Of a stretch of DNA of 44,675 bases, positions 18,001-25,197 are shown piece after piece. The notes beneath the pieces are model-generated. The model made no database searches. It was not told the DNA's origin and saw only the letters and a program-made list of their open reading frames with translations. The position numbers were made by a program, and so were the translations under genes. Every line of letters starts with the position of its first letter. Position 1 is the first letter of the stretch. Origin of the DNA: an uncultured Ruminiclostridium sp. (GTDB lineage: Bacteria; Bacillota; Clostridia; Oscillospirales; Ruminococcaceae); assembly GCA_934462775.1 (NCBI GenBank), contig CAKSIR010000003.1, forward strand, positions 1 to 44,675, in the 5' to 3' direction.

Positions 18001-18734
18001 TATGGGCGTTTGACAAGCCGGTTGAAACCGAACCCGGAATCTTTGCTTCAAGCATCAACTTCTGCGGCAGCAAAAAGCACCGCGGCATAATGAAAAACTC
18101 CCTTGAAAGAAAAGCTCCGTCCATTATTGCAAACAGCCCGTCGAAATGGATTGTTGTGGATTTCCTCGACCTTATCAGCGAAATGGCTGAATACAAGGGA
18201 CAGTGCTTCCAGCTTTACGATTACATCAAGCTCAGCAGATATTTTATGTCCGTCAGAAACGACTGCAAATCGTTCTACCTGTACGACAGCGACCGCAGAG
18301 AGCAGATAAAATCCGCTGCCGACAAGCTTGCGGCGCTGCTTAAAAAGAAGTACGGCGGAAACATTATACTTAACTGCGTAAGCCTCCGCGACAGGTATTT
18401 CGATTTTGACGGCAAAATGAAAAAGTTCGACGTTTCCCGCCAGCAGCTCCAGCAGTGGCAGAATTTCATTTCCGAATGGCAGGAGTATTTCGTTAAGGCG
18501 TCCGACTGCTACGTTATCGACATCGGAAAATACTTCCTGTCAGATGAGAACTATCCTATCGGCGGCGCGTCTGTATGCGCATACGAAGAGCTTTACTATA
18601 AAAGCGTTTCTCTGTACATTCAGATGATAACCAAGCAAAAGCCTGCCCAGAAAAATTTCTCCGCATTAAGCGCCGTTACGCAGGCAAAGCTTACCATCGA
18701 CCCGAGAAGAGCTGCTCTCTCATCGGGAAACTGA
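15036..18734 (+). CDS. Large GT2 glycosyltransferase with two DUF6270-like units
   Basis: A 1232-residue cytoplasmic protein. Residues ~5-240 are a GT-A fold family 2 glycosyltransferase: VSVIVPIYNSEQYLPRCLDS, VNDGSG, GPGNARNEG and the metal/nucleotide motif CDSDD. Residues ~330-545 are not recognised. Residues ~545-770 (VRLIGSH, a hydrophobic LMLDFSE strand, VVIDLAGSYFAD) and ~955-1190 (VDVWGSD, WIVVDFLD, CYVIDIGKYFLSDE) look like two diverged copies of a DUF6270-type Rossmann-like unit, seen beside glycosyltransferases in capsule and cell-wall glycan loci. No signal peptide or membrane helix is seen. It is coupled by TAATG to the barrel gene and divergent from the repeat surface protein. 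The acceptor is unknown; that protein is a candidate. Confidence 0.8.
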   Translation: MMDNIKVSVIVPIYNSEQYLPRCLDSLAAQTIDGLEVILVNDGSGSRTTAVIEAYCKKYPDIFKAISLQHKGPGNARNEGMKAAEGEYIAFCDSDDTVPPYMYKELYDEAENSKCQIVAAQNKVILPSGKNAVGQRFVFEDKKQYSGVDFLVNCVGVKHSLRIWNKLYKADFIKQFHFPAGEFEYISWTLTVFSYVSSFCYVSKPYYEYRINKHTVSAGHSGIVLLKRIGVIKSAIAASNPEMQELMSYVAAKLFRHYYDTSSKYAHYYMVALTEMRDTLKENRYVMGDKTFIRYNRRYIRSDFSPIPFRVYYDDFGKHKQSVVTKDNILSYRERFLVNMSSAVCLSEKNCDINENKLIKAAYNDGNYFLVGQYFKLKTIIENGGIAVSTIIRANASISKKTLDSVFFSWTDSHNIFPDVYGASAGNKYLKAIMQEFLSILEKGLDSFAMQKAFNKVVLPLAGKTGADTVEFQPNCFVYSPLVFLYNLDTADNISQMAPDRISPSMYRNHRLVSTAALNKLSELQSRWLCDFLPPTEKLLKDAVKEKRRYTVRLIGSHQLTKITSDCENVVADQSVIDISPLTLFAKGLEDYSGKSFENSSVQHDVRKDTEQYISENITDYLMLDFSEAAVMPLLSYNHTVYSGSADFLKTSFFYKLSDSTKLIAPDNENVWKPLLKVFASKITQYYPPEKIIVIRTRIPVYSAKANKLRLLMCNKSVNRTIKSMEDFFISEISPVVIDLAGSYFADAAAYEKPGAMTFEKTFFEDCAKKTQLIVSGSKSKLFSKQDDRLWLRRALYYHDSLIQNELNYLLLKPDDFAADYIVANTSKTFVYENSSDILKIKELHYKNVAEVLIRHDFDGNETLKQALMILKSVADDSFYDNGMDYSLMFRYDFRVLDDVCRKIEQTMVDNLLVPSIIITRTTLPFYFDLIRSFYSFSDLNSIKHALANYNKANAPLEVDVWGSDISYRSVECGARLAVKNYISSNCFVWAFDKPVETEPGIFASSINFCGSKKHRGIMKNSLERKAPSIIANSPSKWIVVDFLDLISEMAEYKGQCFQLYDYIKLSRYFMSVRNDCKSFYLYDSDRREQIKSAADKLAALLKKKYGGNIILNCVSLRDRYFDFDGKMKKFDVSRQQLQQWQNFISEWQEYFVKASDCYVIDIGKYFLSDENYPIGGASVCAYEELYYKSVSLYIQMITKQKPAQKNFSALSAVTQAKLTIDPRRAALSSGN

Positions 18735-18790
18735 TAGAAACGGACGTGTTTTCATCAATTATTTTTGTATATGTTGACATGAATTTTTTC

Positions 18791-18819
18791 TGTACATAAA
18801 GAGAAAAAAATAGTATAAT
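18791..18819 (+). promoter_or_regulatory. Promoter of the cytidylate-kinase-like/MATE pair
   Basis: TGTACA (18791-18796), 17 bases, then a perfect TATAAT (18814-18819), 34 bases before the start at 18854. A TTGACA at 18774-18779 is too far away for this -10 box. Confidence 0.5.
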
Positions 18820-18853
18820 AGACATATTGTGCATAAATGAAAGGAATGATATT

Positions 18854-19450
18854 ATGGGCAACACAATTATCACAATCGCAAGAGAATACGGTTCAGGCGG
18901 AAGAACCATTGGCAAAAAGCTTGCCGAGGAGCTTGGAATCAATTTCTACGACAGTGAAATGATTATGCTTGTAGCAAAAAAGAGCGGCTATACGGAGGAC
19001 TTCGTAAGAAAAGCCGCCGAAAAGGTAAGCGTAAGCTTCCTGTATAATCTTTACATGACAAGTCAGGAGCTGCCTGCCTCCGACCAGGTTTTCATTGCAA
19101 CCTCAAACGTTATCAAGGAGCTTGCAGCAAAGGAAAGCTGCGTTATAGTAGGCAGATGCGCCGACTATGTGCTTAAGGACAATCCGGACGCAATGAAGGT
19201 ATTTATCCACGCGCCGCTTGAAAAACGTATCGAACGCGTTAAGAATGAGTACAAGGAAGAGGCAAAGGATTACGCCTCCTATGTACAGAAGAAGGACAAG
19301 AACAGGGCATCATATTACAGCTATTTTGCCTATGGAAAATGGGGCAGAATACAGAACTATGACCTCTGCGTAAACTCCGCAATCGGAATTGAGGAATCGG
19401 TTGACGTCATTAAAAATTACCTGTCCCACTTCAAGGGAGGAAAGGACTAA
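18854..19450 (+). CDS. Cytidylate kinase-like family protein
   Basis: A 198-residue P-loop protein of the cytidylate-kinase-like group. The N-terminus TIAREYGSGGRTIGKKLAEE is the family's variant phosphate-binding loop. The middle has VIVGRCADYVL and a FIHAPLEKRIERV segment, and the end a DLCVNSAIG stretch as in nucleotide kinases. Members of this group are not proven CMP kinases and often sit with transporters, so the substrate is uncertain. The start at 18854 follows AAGGA; an upstream frame to 18827 lacks a ribosome site. Its stop overlaps the ATG of the MATE gene (TAATG), indicating coupled translation. Confidence 0.85.
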   Translation: MGNTIITIAREYGSGGRTIGKKLAEELGINFYDSEMIMLVAKKSGYTEDFVRKAAEKVSVSFLYNLYMTSQELPASDQVFIATSNVIKELAAKESCVIVGRCADYVLKDNPDAMKVFIHAPLEKRIERVKNEYKEEAKDYASYVQKKDKNRASYYSYFAYGKWGRIQNYDLCVNSAIGIEESVDVIKNYLSHFKGGKD

Positions 19451-20820
19451 TGGCGCAAAGCCCCGTACAGACTGAAAATAAAATGGGCGTAATGCCCGTA
19501 AACAAGCTGCTGGTTTCGATGTCGGTGCCGATGATGCTGTCAATGCTGGTTCAGGCGCTTTACAATATTGTGGACAGCATATTCGTTTCGTGGATATGCG
19601 AGGACGCCCTTACAGCGGTTTCCCTTGCATTCCCTATGCAAAACTTCATGATAGCGGTTGCAAGCGGTACAGGCGTCGGTATTAACTCAATGCTTTCCAA
19701 GGCGTTGGGTGAAAAAAACTTTGACAAAGCAAACAAAATTGCCAGAAATGGTATTTTCCTCAGCATTTGCAGCTATATTGTGTTCCTTATTTTGGGATTA
19801 TTTTTCACAAATTTATACTACACCTCACAGGCGAACGGCTATCAGACAATCATTGACTACGGCAACGCCTACCTGCAGCCTGTGCTGATACTGTCGTTCG
19901 GTTTGTTCATGCAGATTACTTTCGAGCGTCTGCTTCAGTCAACCGGCAAGACCATGTATACCATGTTCACTCAGGCGACAGGCGCCGTCATCAATATTGT
20001 GCTTGACCCTATACTGATTTTCGGCTGGCTCGGTATTCCTGCAATGGGAATTGCAGGCGCGGCTTATGCCACGGTTATCGGTCAGATTATCGCCGCAGCT
20101 TTAGGTCTTATCTGCAACGTAAAGAAAAACCACGAAATAAGCCTGGATTTCAGAAAATTCCGCCCATCGGGCGCGGCAATCAAGCACATTTACTCAGTTG
20201 GCATACCGTCAATTATCATGATTTCAATCGCCTCGATACTTAACTTTGGCATGAATATCATTCTTATCGGTATGAATGCCACTGCCGCAACAGTTTTAGG
20301 CATCTACTTCAAGCTTCAGAGCTTTGTATTCATGCCTGTTTTCGGACTTAACAACGGTATGATTCCTATTGTGTCCTACAACTACGGCGCACGGAAAAGG
20401 AAACGCATTATGCACACATTCAAGCTGTCTGTAATGTATGCAGTTGCCATAATGGTGGTGGGAACGCTTGTGTGCCAGATTATTCCGGAGATTCTGCTTT
20501 CAATGTTCAACCCGTCGCCTGAGCTTATCGCACTGGGCGCGCCCGCTCTCAGAATAATCAGCATAAGCTTCGTGTTCGCCGCGTTCGGCATTATTTCATC
20601 AGGTATGTTCCAGGCTCTCGGCAACGGAATCATGAGCCTTATTGTGTCGATAATCAGACAGCTTGTAGTAATCCTGCCGGTTGCATATCTCCTGTCGCTG
20701 ACGGGAAATGTCGACCTTGTATGGCTGGCATATCCTATTGCAGAAGTGGTTTCCGTTATGGTCAGCGTGCTGTTCATGATAAGAATTTACAAGAAAGAAA
20801 TAAAGGTTATTCCCGAATAA
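19450..20820 (+). CDS. MATE family efflux transporter
   Basis: A 456-residue membrane exporter of the MATE family, which expels drugs or metabolites in exchange for sodium or protons. About twelve hydrophobic segments are evident, in two related halves. The first half begins LLVSMSVPMMLSMLVQALYN and contains VDSIFVSW and GTGVGINSMLSKALG. The second begins AIKHIYSVGIPSIIMIS and has GLNNGMIPIVSYNYGARK. The length is normal. It starts within the stop codon of the preceding kinase-like gene and ends just before a strong hairpin. What it transports cannot be told from sequence. Confidence 0.93.
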   Translation: MAQSPVQTENKMGVMPVNKLLVSMSVPMMLSMLVQALYNIVDSIFVSWICEDALTAVSLAFPMQNFMIAVASGTGVGINSMLSKALGEKNFDKANKIARNGIFLSICSYIVFLILGLFFTNLYYTSQANGYQTIIDYGNAYLQPVLILSFGLFMQITFERLLQSTGKTMYTMFTQATGAVINIVLDPILIFGWLGIPAMGIAGAAYATVIGQIIAAALGLICNVKKNHEISLDFRKFRPSGAAIKHIYSVGIPSIIMISIASILNFGMNIILIGMNATAATVLGIYFKLQSFVFMPVFGLNNGMIPIVSYNYGARKRKRIMHTFKLSVMYAVAIMVVGTLVCQIIPEILLSMFNPSPELIALGAPALRIISISFVFAAFGIISSGMFQALGNGIMSLIVSIIRQLVVILPVAYLLSLTGNVDLVWLAYPIAEVVSVMVSVLFMIRIYKKEIKVIPE

Positions 20821-20825
20821 AAAGC

Positions 20826-20853
20826 TCCTCCTATGATTTTCATAGGAGGATTT
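20826..20853 (+). terminator. Terminator after the MATE gene
   Basis: An 11-bp perfect stem (20826-20836 with 20840-20850, loop TTT) followed by TTT, starting 6 bases after the stop codon. The U-tract is short. Confidence 0.7.
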
Positions 20854-20905
20854 GCATATTTCGCTCTTTTTGTCAGACAATAATAAAAAACAAAAGGAGT
20901 TAATT

Positions 20906-21442
20906 ATGCAGTTAGACGGATCAAAAACTCTCGAAAACCTGAAAACAGCCATTTCAGGCGAAAGTCAGGCGCGTACAAAATACAATATCTACGGTGAAAT
21001 TGCACGAAAAGAGGGCTATCAGCAGATAGGCGACATCTTTGATATGACAGCCGCCAACGAAAAAGCCCACGCAGAGCTGTGGCTCTCCCTTGTATCCGAG
21101 GGAATCCCCGCAAGTACGGCGAAAGCCCTCGAAAATGCAGCAGGCGGCGAGCACTACGAGTGGTCGGATATGTACGCCGATTTTGCCAAAACAGCACGGG
21201 ACGAGGGCTTTGACAATATTGCAAAGCTGTTCGATATGGTAGCAAATATTGAGCAGAGCCACGAGGCGCGGTTCCGCTTCTTCCTTGAACAGCTTCAGCA
21301 GGGCAAGGTTTTCACCAAGGACGGTGAAACCGTATGGGTTTGCCGCAACTGCGGACACGTTCACACAGGAAAATCAGCCCCCATGGTCTGCCCCGTATGC
21401 AAAAAACCTCAGGACTATTTTGAGGAGAAAAAACCAAACTGA
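20906..21442 (+). CDS. rbr: Rubrerythrin
   Basis: A 178-residue non-haem iron protein that reduces hydrogen peroxide in anaerobes, taking electrons from rubredoxin-type donors. The N-terminal four-helix ferritin-like domain has the iron ligands in GESQARTKY, NEKAHAEL and an IEQSHEARF segment. The C-terminal rubredoxin-like domain has CRNCGH and CPVCKK for one mononuclear iron. The start at 20906 has AAGGAGT 5 bases upstream. It is transcribed alone between two terminators. It points to an anaerobic organism with oxidative-stress defence. A clear promoter was not identified in the short upstream gap. Confidence 0.95.
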   Translation: MQLDGSKTLENLKTAISGESQARTKYNIYGEIARKEGYQQIGDIFDMTAANEKAHAELWLSLVSEGIPASTAKALENAAGGEHYEWSDMYADFAKTARDEGFDNIAKLFDMVANIEQSHEARFRFFLEQLQQGKVFTKDGETVWVCRNCGHVHTGKSAPMVCPVCKKPQDYFEEKKPN

Positions 21443-21450
21443 CAAGAAAA

Positions 21451-21492
21451 GACCGCCCGATTCAGCATAAGCTGAAACGCGCGGTCCTTTTT
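21451..21492. terminator. Terminator after rubrerythrin
   Basis: GACCGC (21451-21456) pairs with GCGGTC (21481-21486), with an inner TTCAGC/GCTGAA stem, followed by CCTTTTTC. It lies between convergent genes; on the plus strand it ends in a U-run. Confidence 0.8.
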
Positions 21493-21564
21493 CATTGTTC
21501 TTTTGAATACCAAACGTCGTTTAACGGTTCTGAGTATGCGAAATAGGCAATGAGGTGCGGTGAA

Positions 21565-21837
21565 TTATTCACCCTTCATCTTTGCGAAGCATTCGCTGCA
21601 GTATACAGGTCTGTCATCGCGTGGCTTGAAAGGAACCTTAGCAATACCGCCGCAGTTAGCGCAAGTTGCTTCAAACATTTCCTTTGTTCTGCCTGCATTC
21701 TTCTTTGCGTCACGGCAAGCCTTGCAGCGCTGTGGTTCGTTTACGAAACCTTTTTCAGCATAGAATTCCTGTTCGCCGGCTGTGAACACGAATTCTGCTC
21801 CGCAATCCTTGCAGCGAAGTGTCTTGTCTTCGTACAT
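21565..21837 (-). CDS. Zinc-ribbon protein with four CxxC pairs
   Basis: A 90-residue small protein with CxxC pairs at CKDC (9-12), CKAC, CANC and CSEC, enough to bind two zinc ions. The end VPFKPRDDRPVYCSECF is typical of the widespread CxxC-x17-CxxC zinc-ribbon proteins. Their role is unknown, though many are thought to bind nucleic acid or protein. GAGG precedes the start. The 5' leader, between this gene and the sigma factor gene, holds a tRNA-like structure (21867-21932), which may control it. Its stop codon lies within a small palindrome, GGTGAATAATTCACC. Confidence 0.85.
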   Translation of the reverse strand: MYEDKTLRCKDCGAEFVFTAGEQEFYAEKGFVNEPQRCKACRDAKKNAGRTKEMFEATCANCGGIAKVPFKPRDDRPVYCSECFAKMKGE

Positions 21838-21866
21838 TTTGATTACCTCGTATAAAAAAATTTTCC

Positions 21867-21932
21867 GACCTTGGACGGATTTACACCGCCACCTTTGTTA
21901 AACAACGCTCTGATAAATTAAGCTACCTGGTC
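21867..21932 (-). ncRNA. tRNA-like structure in the leader of the zinc-ribbon gene
   Basis: Read on the minus strand, 66 bases fold like a tRNA lacking a full anticodon arm. The acceptor stem GACCAGG/CAAGGTC pairs at five of seven positions. TA is followed by a D-stem GCTT/GAGC with a 9-base loop. A reduced arm TTG/CAA stands where the anticodon arm should be, and a T-stem GGCGG/CCGTC encloses a 7-base loop TGTAAAT. The space between D and T arms is 16 bases rather than about 23, and no CCA follows; instead GGAAAA and a run of T occur. It is either a decayed tRNA gene or a regulatory tRNA mimic. Confidence 0.45.
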
Positions 21933-21953
21933 ATATATCCGCATTCCGCGGAT

Positions 21954-22508
21954 TTAACAGGAGAAACCTGCTCTTAACTTTTTTCTTGCTCTTGAAAGAG
22001 CATTATCAACGGATTTGATGCTGATATTCAGCTTTTCCGCTATTTCCTCATAGGAACAAGCGCCTATATAAAGCGATAGAACTTCCTTTTCCCTTTTTGA
22101 AAGCAGCTTATCCAGCTTCTCCGAAATTTCGCTGTTCTGTTCCTTACGGATTACAAGATCCTCGGTTGAAACATTGTCGTCCTCAATTTCTTCAAAGTCA
22201 AAATCATCTGACAAAACAAGCCTGTTGTCCGATTTCATGACCGCCGTTTTCATTCTGTTGTTGATGCAGGCATTGGCAAATGCGCTGAATTTTCCCTTTT
22301 CGGGACTGTAATTTCTAATCGCGCTCAGCAGTCCGATAAACCCTTCCGATACAAGGTCGTCAGCCTCAACGGTATTGCTGTGCATTTTATTTGCCTTTAT
22401 CCTGATTATCCTTATGTAACGGGAAAACAGCTCGGAGGTTTTTTCATTACGCTCGCTGTTGTCGGCAGATTCGGCTATGGATTGTAAAAGCTGTTCATCC
22501 TCAACCAT
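21954..22508 (-). CDS. sigH: SigH-like RNA polymerase sigma factor
   Basis: A 184-residue sigma-70 family factor. Region 2 is seen in a segment around EADDLVSEGFIGLL and FSAFANACINNRM. Region 4 follows as a helix-turn-helix: LSKREKEVLSLYIGACSYEE, then KSVDNALSRARKKL. The KSVDNAL box and overall spacing match SigH of Bacillus and Clostridia, which controls early stationary-phase and sporulation or competence genes. It is shorter than Bacillus SigH (about 218), mainly at the N-terminus, so a related stress sigma is possible. It has a perfect consensus promoter and shares a likely transcript with the downstream tRNA-like element and zinc-ribbon gene. Confidence 0.8.
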   Translation of the reverse strand: MVEDEQLLQSIAESADNSERNEKTSELFSRYIRIIRIKANKMHSNTVEADDLVSEGFIGLLSAIRNYSPEKGKFSAFANACINNRMKTAVMKSDNRLVLSDDFDFEEIEDDNVSTEDLVIRKEQNSEISEKLDKLLSKREKEVLSLYIGACSYEEIAEKLNISIKSVDNALSRARKKLRAGFSC

Positions 22509-22535
22509 TAAAAAACCTCGCTCGCCTTAAAAGTA

Positions 22536-22564
22536 ATTATATCAGTAAACTACTGCTTTGTCAA
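22536..22564 (-). promoter_or_regulatory. Consensus sigma-A promoter of the SigH-like gene
   Basis: On the minus strand, a perfect TTGACA (22559-22564), 17 bases, and a perfect TATAAT (22536-22541), 28 bases before the start codon. Confidence 0.85.
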
Positions 22565-22580
22565 TAAAAAATATTGTCAA

Positions 22581-23138
22581 TCACAAAATTTTGTTGCTTT
22601 TATCATATTTTTTACGGCCTTCCGCAAAAATATTGCCGCCTTTATCGTCAATTGTTACAATAAGCGGGAACTTGTCAAGATAAAGCCTCTTTACGCTCTC
22701 GCAGCCAAGCTCAGGGAATGCGATTACCTCGCAGCTTGTAATGCATTTGCAGGCAAGCGCTCCCGCTCCGCCGATTGCGCAGAAGTAAACGGCGTGATTG
22801 CGCTGAATGGCGTCAATTACCGCCTGATTTCGCTCTCCCTTGCCTATCATTGCCGCCAATCCAAGGTCAAGCAGTCTTGGCGCAAACTTATCCATTCGGC
22901 TGGACGTGGTAGGTCCGCACGAACCGATTGCCATTCCTTCTTTTGTGCCGGTGGGACCTGCGTAATAGATTGCCGCACCGTCAATATCGAAAGGCAGCGG
23001 CTTACCGCTGTCAAGAAGCTCAAAAAACTTCTTGTGAGCCGCGTCCCTTGCAGTGTAAATATATCCCGAAAGCTCAATTTTATCGCCTGCTTTTAGCTGC
23101 GGAGCTGCGGTTTTTAATTCTTTTGCTTCTATTATCAT
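22581..23138 (-). CDS. Class I fumarate hydratase / tartrate dehydratase beta subunit
   Basis: A 185-residue protein matching the C-terminal (beta) part of iron-sulfur class I fumarases: AGDKIELSGYIYTARDAAHK, then DGAAIYYAGP, SCGPTTSSRMD and GGAGALACKCI. The complete enzyme interconverts fumarate and malate and needs an alpha subunit that holds the 4Fe-4S cluster. No alpha gene is next to it in this window, which is unusual because the two normally adjoin. The start codon overlaps the stop of the DivIVA-like gene (ATGA), so translation is coupled to that cell-division-type gene. The alpha subunit should be elsewhere in the genome. Confidence 0.88.
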   Translation of the reverse strand: MIIEAKELKTAAPQLKAGDKIELSGYIYTARDAAHKKFFELLDSGKPLPFDIDGAAIYYAGPTGTKEGMAIGSCGPTTSSRMDKFAPRLLDLGLAAMIGKGERNQAVIDAIQRNHAVYFCAIGGAGALACKCITSCEVIAFPELGCESVKRLYLDKFPLIVTIDDKGGNIFAEGRKKYDKSNKIL

Positions 23139-24658
23139 ATAAGTAAATCCGAAAAATCTGTGTTATCTGAACTCATGTCATCGTCGTCATCGTTGCTGCC
23201 GCTTGCGAAATCCCACACATTTTCATCGCCCTGCGGTTCTTCCTCCGCTTCGTCGTTCTGACTGTCATCTCCGCCAACAAACAGGTCTGCAAATTCGTCA
23301 AAATCGTTGTTTTCGGCAGGCTTGTCAGCCTCGCTGTCAGTAAAGGAAATATTGCTTTCCGCAGGCTTTTCTTCCTCTTCGTCATCGTTTTTGCTTCCTG
23401 CAAGCAGGGACTCAAACTCGCTGCTGTCCTTGTTGCTTGACGGGTCAATAAGCATCTCAAACAAATCTGCGTTCAAGTCGTCGCCTTTTTCGTCGGGAAC
23501 AGGCTCGACCTCTGCCAAATCCTCGCCCTTTTCGTCAGGCTCGTCTGCCGAATGAAGTTTAAAATCGTCAACAAACTGCGGCTTTGTGTTATTTACATCT
23601 CCGAGTACATTGGCGGTGGATAAATCATCATCGTCCTTATCGTCGCTGTCGCTGAATACATCGTTGAAAATGTCGTTGGCGGACATATCGGAGTTCATGT
23701 CGTCAGCCGAATCGTCTGCAACGTTTATCTCGCTGAATATATCGTCCGCTTCATCGGTAAATGCTGCGTCAGGAACGCTTTGCTCACTCTCCGGTTCAAA
23801 TGTGCCGGTGCTGAGAATTTCATCGCTGCTGTTGTCGGACGGAACGGTGATGCTTGAAAGCTCGTCGCCGTCCTTGCTGTTCAAAATGAATATCGGCGAA
23901 TCCTCAACAGCTTCATCTGCTTCGGGAACAGCTGCCGCTGTCGGCTGAACAGGAGCAGTAATCGGCTTCATTGACTCAAGCTCCTCGAAATCAAACTCGG
24001 GAATTTCGTCCGCCAGTGCTCTTGCGCTGTCTGCCTCGGCAATCGTCTGCTTGAAAATTGCGCTTATATCTGATGTCGCAGACTCCAGCTTTGCCTTCAT
24101 TTCTGCAAGCTTTGACTCTACATCGCTCTTATATTTGTTTGATTTAACTACAACTTCCTTGGCGTAAGCCTTTGCTGATTCAATAATTTTTTCAGCCTGC
24201 CTGTATGCCTCCTCAACAGTTACAGCGCCGTTGTTTCCGCCTGCGGCAGGAACGCCGTTCTTTTTCAGCGCAGCAATTTCCTTTGCCTGCTTTTCGGCTA
24301 TGGCTCTCAGCTTATCCATGTCAGTTTCCGCCTGATGTTCAGCCATCTGAGCCTTGACCGACTCCTTTTCAAGCTGAGCAACGTGTCTGCGTTCGTCAAG
24401 CACAAGCTTGCGGAGCTCCATTATTTTTTCCTCATGCTCCTTGTTGAGCTGATTTATCTGTTCTTCCGAAACGGAGCTTGCTCTTGCGTCCTCAACCTGC
24501 TTCTGCAAATCGGCAATTTGGAGCTTATAATCAGCCTCCATCTGCTGTCTGTTCTTATTCAAATTGGCAATGTAAGCATTTACATCCTGCTTATCATAGC
24601 CAAGAGGGGCATTTTTAAATCCGTTTCCCTCATTACTGGTACTGCGCTTATCAGCCAT
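23135..24658 (-). CDS. DivIVA-domain coiled-coil protein with acidic tail
   Basis: A 507-residue protein. Residues ~10-35 (FKNAPLGYDKQDVNAYIANL) carry the membrane-curvature-binding DivIVA start. Residues ~35-140 and ~165-220 are predicted coiled coil (heptads rich in Glu, Lys and Gln). Residues ~225-507 are very acidic and low in complexity, with repeated DDDD, EEEE and Ser-Asp stretches, probably disordered. DivIVA proteins recruit others to cell poles or division sites. The long acidic tail is not typical. The start has GGAGGG upstream and a TTGAAA-17-TATAAT promoter (24702-24730). It overlaps the fumarase beta gene by four bases. Confidence 0.8.
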   Translation of the reverse strand: MADKRSTSNEGNGFKNAPLGYDKQDVNAYIANLNKNRQQMEADYKLQIADLQKQVEDARASSVSEEQINQLNKEHEEKIMELRKLVLDERRHVAQLEKESVKAQMAEHQAETDMDKLRAIAEKQAKEIAALKKNGVPAAGGNNGAVTVEEAYRQAEKIIESAKAYAKEVVVKSNKYKSDVESKLAEMKAKLESATSDISAIFKQTIAEADSARALADEIPEFDFEELESMKPITAPVQPTAAAVPEADEAVEDSPIFILNSKDGDELSSITVPSDNSSDEILSTGTFEPESEQSVPDAAFTDEADDIFSEINVADDSADDMNSDMSANDIFNDVFSDSDDKDDDDLSTANVLGDVNNTKPQFVDDFKLHSADEPDEKGEDLAEVEPVPDEKGDDLNADLFEMLIDPSSNKDSSEFESLLAGSKNDDEEEEKPAESNISFTDSEADKPAENNDFDEFADLFVGGDDSQNDEAEEEPQGDENVWDFASGSNDDDDDMSSDNTDFSDLLI

Positions 24659-24701
24659 AAAACTTTCCCTCCAGGAAATTTTTCAATTAACAATTAAATA
24701 T

Positions 24702-24730
24702 ATTATATCAATTTTATATTCACATTTCAA
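24702..24730 (-). promoter_or_regulatory. Sigma-A promoter of the DivIVA-like gene
   Basis: On the minus strand, TTGAAA (24725-24730), 17 bases, then a perfect TATAAT (24702-24707), 43 bases before the start. Confidence 0.7.
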
Positions 24731-24870
24731 TAGTAAATATTTATAAATTTATATATCTTTTCTCTACATACAAATAAAAAAACAGGTTACACAATAGTCA
24801 TAATGCACAAATTGTAAACAGATTCCTGTGCTGTTTCCAAAGTAAATTTTCGGAATTTAGTAAAAAGGGC

Positions 24871-24899
24871 TTGTTTAAATGCACAATTTAGTGTATAAT
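24871..24899 (+). promoter_or_regulatory. Sigma-A promoter of ireB
   Basis: TTGTTT (24871-24876), 17 bases, then a perfect TATAAT (24894-24899), 42 bases before the start at 24942. The rest of the gap 24731-24870 is A+T-rich with no recognised site. Confidence 0.65.
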
Positions 24900-24941
24900 A
24901 TATGTGATAAATATGTTAGTTTTCTAAAGGAGATGGAAACC

Positions 24942-25187
24942 ATGCATGAAAAGACAATGACGTTTTCCGTTCGTGACGAGCGCGAAAAAGAAATGAAGGA
25001 AATACTGACAACAGTATACGAGGCTCTCAACGAAAAGGGCTATAATCCCATAAATCAGCTTGTAGGCTACATTCTTTCCGAGGATCCGACCTACATAACC
25101 ACCTACAACAACGCAAGAAGCCTTATCAGACACATTGACCGCGACGAGCTTCTTCAGGTGCTTGTGAAAAGTTACCTTAAAAACTGA
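24942..25187 (+). CDS. ireB: IreB-family regulatory phosphoprotein
   Basis: An 81-residue protein of the IreB (DUF965, Bacillus YrzL) family. The core [19 protein letters not shown], followed by [10 protein letters not shown], is nearly invariant in the family. In Enterococcus faecalis, IreB is phosphorylated on N-terminal threonines by the Ser/Thr kinase IreK and affects cephalosporin resistance. Here Thr5 and Thr7 in MHEKTMTF are candidate sites. The start at 24942 follows AAGGAG by 10 bases; the longer frame from 24879 would overlap the promoter. It is a single-gene unit ending at a strong terminator. Confidence 0.93.
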   Translation: MHEKTMTFSVRDEREKEMKEILTTVYEALNEKGYNPINQLVGYILSEDPTYITTYNNARSLIRHIDRDELLQVLVKSYLKN

Positions 25188-25197
25188 AATCAAGATT

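Noticed and set aside
18774..18802. Second promoter using TTGACA at 18774
   Set aside because: At 17 bases the -10 position reads ATAAAG, a poor match; the box at 18814 is 34 bases away.
21867..21932. Functional tRNA gene
   Set aside because: No usable anticodon arm, two acceptor mismatches and no CCA, so it is listed as tRNA-like only.
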